A stretch of 64,000 bases of DNA, taken from contig JAMPIT010000566.1 in assembly GCA_026261815.1 (NCBI GenBank), forward strand, positions 31,025,001 to 31,089,000, in the 5' to 3' direction. Under the pieces are notes generated by a model, which saw only the letters and a program-made list of their open reading frames with translations, was not told the origin of the DNA and did not search any database. Of this stretch, positions 61,825-64,000 are shown piece by piece (the stretch's first letter is position 1; every line of letters starts with the position of its first letter). The position numbers and the translations under genes are program-made. Origin of the DNA: Monarcha castaneiventris obscurior. Taxonomy: Eukaryota; Chordata; Aves; Passeriformes; Monarchidae.

Positions 61825-64000
61825 AATTGGTATGGGGAAGAATTAGGAGTAAGCCCGGGTACTCTGAGGCACTTTGAGGCAGCACTTCTGTAATATGATC
61901 AGCCTCATGTAATGTCTGATGGCAGAAGACCTAATGAGGCTGTGGGGTCTGATTTACACTTTCTTTTGCTTTTTAGTTTCCTCATTTTGTCCCCTGCATC
62001 CCTTTATGTGTCACACCATGGTGAGCTACTTCAGGGACTAAAACCACTAGAAAACTGGTTTTGGTTTGCTTCATTTTTGCTGGTGTAGATATCTAAACTG
62101 GCTTAGCAGAGGTGATTGGAGCATATGGTCTTGGGCAGCAAGATGGAAGGGGAGAAGGGGAAGTGGAGCTTCTGGTGTATGCTGAACTCTGCTACTTTGC
62201 ACCCCATGTAGTGGTGGGTGCTGCTGTGGGAGAACATGGAGATGAGACCTTTCTTCAGGTACCTCTGGGAACTGAGAAGTGGGGAGGCTGTGTGACAACC
62301 CCACATCTGAGCAAATTTGGGAAGAGGGGAGTTCCTGCAAAAGATGGCTTGGAGCAAGGAGAAGCTGCTTCAGCCTCTCTGAAATTCCTTAGGTCTTTCC
62401 TGGTTTCTCATGCTTCCCTATCTTTGCCTGCCTTTGAAGCCTGTTCTGCTGCCTTCAATTGACTTGGCTTTGCTTGGGCACTTGGGAAACCAAGTGCAGG
62501 TTCTGTGTGTAAAATGCAGCTTTTGTGTGTCTTGCACATCCTGATGTATCAAGGTATTGCACCCTTGCTCCCATGCCATGCAGTTTAAAGAAACTGGCTT
62601 CCTGTTGTTTTTAAAAGCAGATTTCTAATCATATTTTTATCTTATTAGACAGGAGAGGAGTGTGGTTGTCCAAGGGATTAATTTTCCTAGATTGCTTGTA
62701 GAAGAGGAACTGCTCAGGTTAAATGAGAGGTTGTTTAAATTTTTTTTGTTATCTTTTAAATAATGAACACGTGTTCATTCCTAGCAGCAAGTTTGCAGTT
62801 ATATCCTTTCCATGGATGTGTTTTCCAGGTTCTGGAAGCTCTCTGAAGAGATAAAAGGTTTCTTTCAAATGCTCTAGTTTTGAACTTGGAAAGAACATCT
62901 TATGGAAGCAAGTATAGTGTCTGTGCTACTTCTGAGACCACAAAAAATAACTGGAGAGTATTAATGGCTTGCTTTTCAAATGCTCTTCATCTTTAAACTG
63001 GAAATGGGAGTTTTATAGGTGCATAATTAGCCTGAATTTTTAATTATGCTTTGAACCATGCTGCTTTCTCTTTTTTAACACCAGCAGTAGTAAACTTTGA
63101 GGAGTTTCCATACAGCAATTTTTCACTTCCTTCTGTGTCTTCTGTCACTTGTTATACATATATGGCTCTTCATCAGCCCCATTCCTTGTTGATCACTTTC
63201 ATACTTTGCAATGTTTATCCATCAACTCTACCACATCATTGAAAACGTGGTCTAAAAAAGGTGGTGGTTACAGGCATCTTGAAGGATACATCTAAAGGAG
63301 AACTCTAAAAAGCCTCACAACAAATTATTCTATAGAAACATTTTGATTTAGAACTACTAAATCTCTCTTAGCTTGGGTGTTTTATTGTAAAAAAAATTAT
63401 ATATATAGTGTATCAAAGGAAGTACTGTCAGGATGCACAATTAAAACTACTGTAGCTTTTATACTTTTTTTCCTAGATGGTTAACATCATGCATCTGCAT
63501 TGCTTATAGTTAGCATGTCTTACAGAAGTCCACTTTATAAGTAATATCCTTGGAATATGAACAGTGGAATGCAAGTCTATTTTGCTTTAGTGGACATGTT
63601 TGGATAAAAAACTTCCAATATCTTTATTTTTTGATGCTGAATATATTACATATTTTTTCACTGATACAAATGTGTGTTCTTTCAAAACAAAACATTGGTT
63701 ATTATTCTTCTCTTTTGATGGCTTTAATAGGCAAGAAGGTCCTGTGACAGGTCTTGTTGAGAAAGGGGTGTTCTGAGATGGCAGTGTGGAAAGCTGGCAG
63801 ACTCTTTGCCCCTGCCACTTGTTTCCATAGTTGTCCTGTTGGATTCAAGCTGCCCATGGTATCTGGGTGTGCTACTTGGTGCAGTGACTGTTTAATAGAT
63901 TTTAATAGTAGCCTGCTATGTAAAGGGTAAGGATGAATTTCACTCTTCCAGATGTCAGTGCAAGCTTCCTCCTTCATCTCAGCAAAAGTACTTTGTTGTT

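Larger units (their letters stand above)
52236..64000 (+). other. FRMPD4: FRMPD4 intron 1 (5' part)
   Basis: Starts at the GT donor after coding exon 1 and runs beyond the window. I found no second exon: the expected continuation into the WW-domain exon is not seen in any frame. The first 700 bases are CpG-island sequence, the rest A+T-rich. Contents: GCCGG repeat (52716), poly-T before CAG (53243), G/T tract (57012-57050), A27 tract (57887), a CR1 tail (60530) and T-rich tract (61800). Long first introns are usual for FRMPD4-type neuronal genes. Open frames here (up to 116 codons at 62112-62462) show no domain. Confidence 0.75.

Noticed and set aside
1..64000. Search for tRNA, rRNA, snRNA and CRISPR arrays
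   Set aside because: No convincing B-box/A-box pair, no conserved RNA cores and no regularly spaced direct repeats were found.

Overview
The window looks like avian nuclear DNA. It carries several CR1 LINE copies whose 3' ends have the bird-type tail of short repeats related to ATTCTGTG. The background is A+T-rich, with one sharply bounded, very G+C-rich CpG island at about 51.2-52.9 kb. There are no operons, dense coding, rRNA, tRNA or CRISPR arrays. I cannot name the species.

Only one protein-coding exon can be supported. It is a short first coding exon on the + strand (52195-52235) inside the CpG island, beginning MDVFSFVKIGKLS and ending in a good splice donor. From memory this matches the N-terminus of FRMPD4 (Preso), a WW-PDZ-FERM scaffold of excitatory synapses. 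The remainder of the window to its right (52236-64000) is then the start of a long first intron. The roughly 51 kb to the left is the upstream intergenic region. In mammals FRMPD4 lies in Xp22.2, a block whose chicken counterpart is on chromosome 1. That placement is background knowledge and is not read from this sequence.

Layout. 1-13.3 kb: unique A+T-rich sequence with a few regulatory-looking islands, including a Sox/homeodomain-like patch and a paired E-box plus CRE patch. 13.3-24.5 kb: mostly unique, with two small CR1 tails, a degenerate TTTAAACA tandem repeat and a G+C-rich open frame near 22.1 kb. 24.5-30.5 kb: three CR1 remnants, two forward and one reverse, plus an AT microsatellite. 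33.0-33.1 kb: a C-tract next to a 23-bp palindrome. 34.5-42.5 kb: two large forward CR1 fragments, one from the endonuclease region and one from the reverse-transcriptase region to the 3' end, separated by 6 kb of A+T-rich DNA. 42.5-51.2 kb: nothing recognised. 51.2-52.9 kb: CpG-island promoter, 5' UTR with upstream ORFs, and coding exon 1. 52.9-64 kb: intron with homopolymer tracts and one CR1 tail.

I found no convincing new biological system. The most interesting structure is the FRMPD4 5' end. A short upstream ORF in strong Kozak context is built from CTG/CCG triplets. A second, minimal upstream ORF overlaps the weak-context main start by four bases. A strong G-quadruplex motif lies just upstream. 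Together these suggest translational and transcriptional control of a synaptic scaffold. Nearly all other open frames in the window are the lengths expected by chance or come from CR1 or CpG-island composition.
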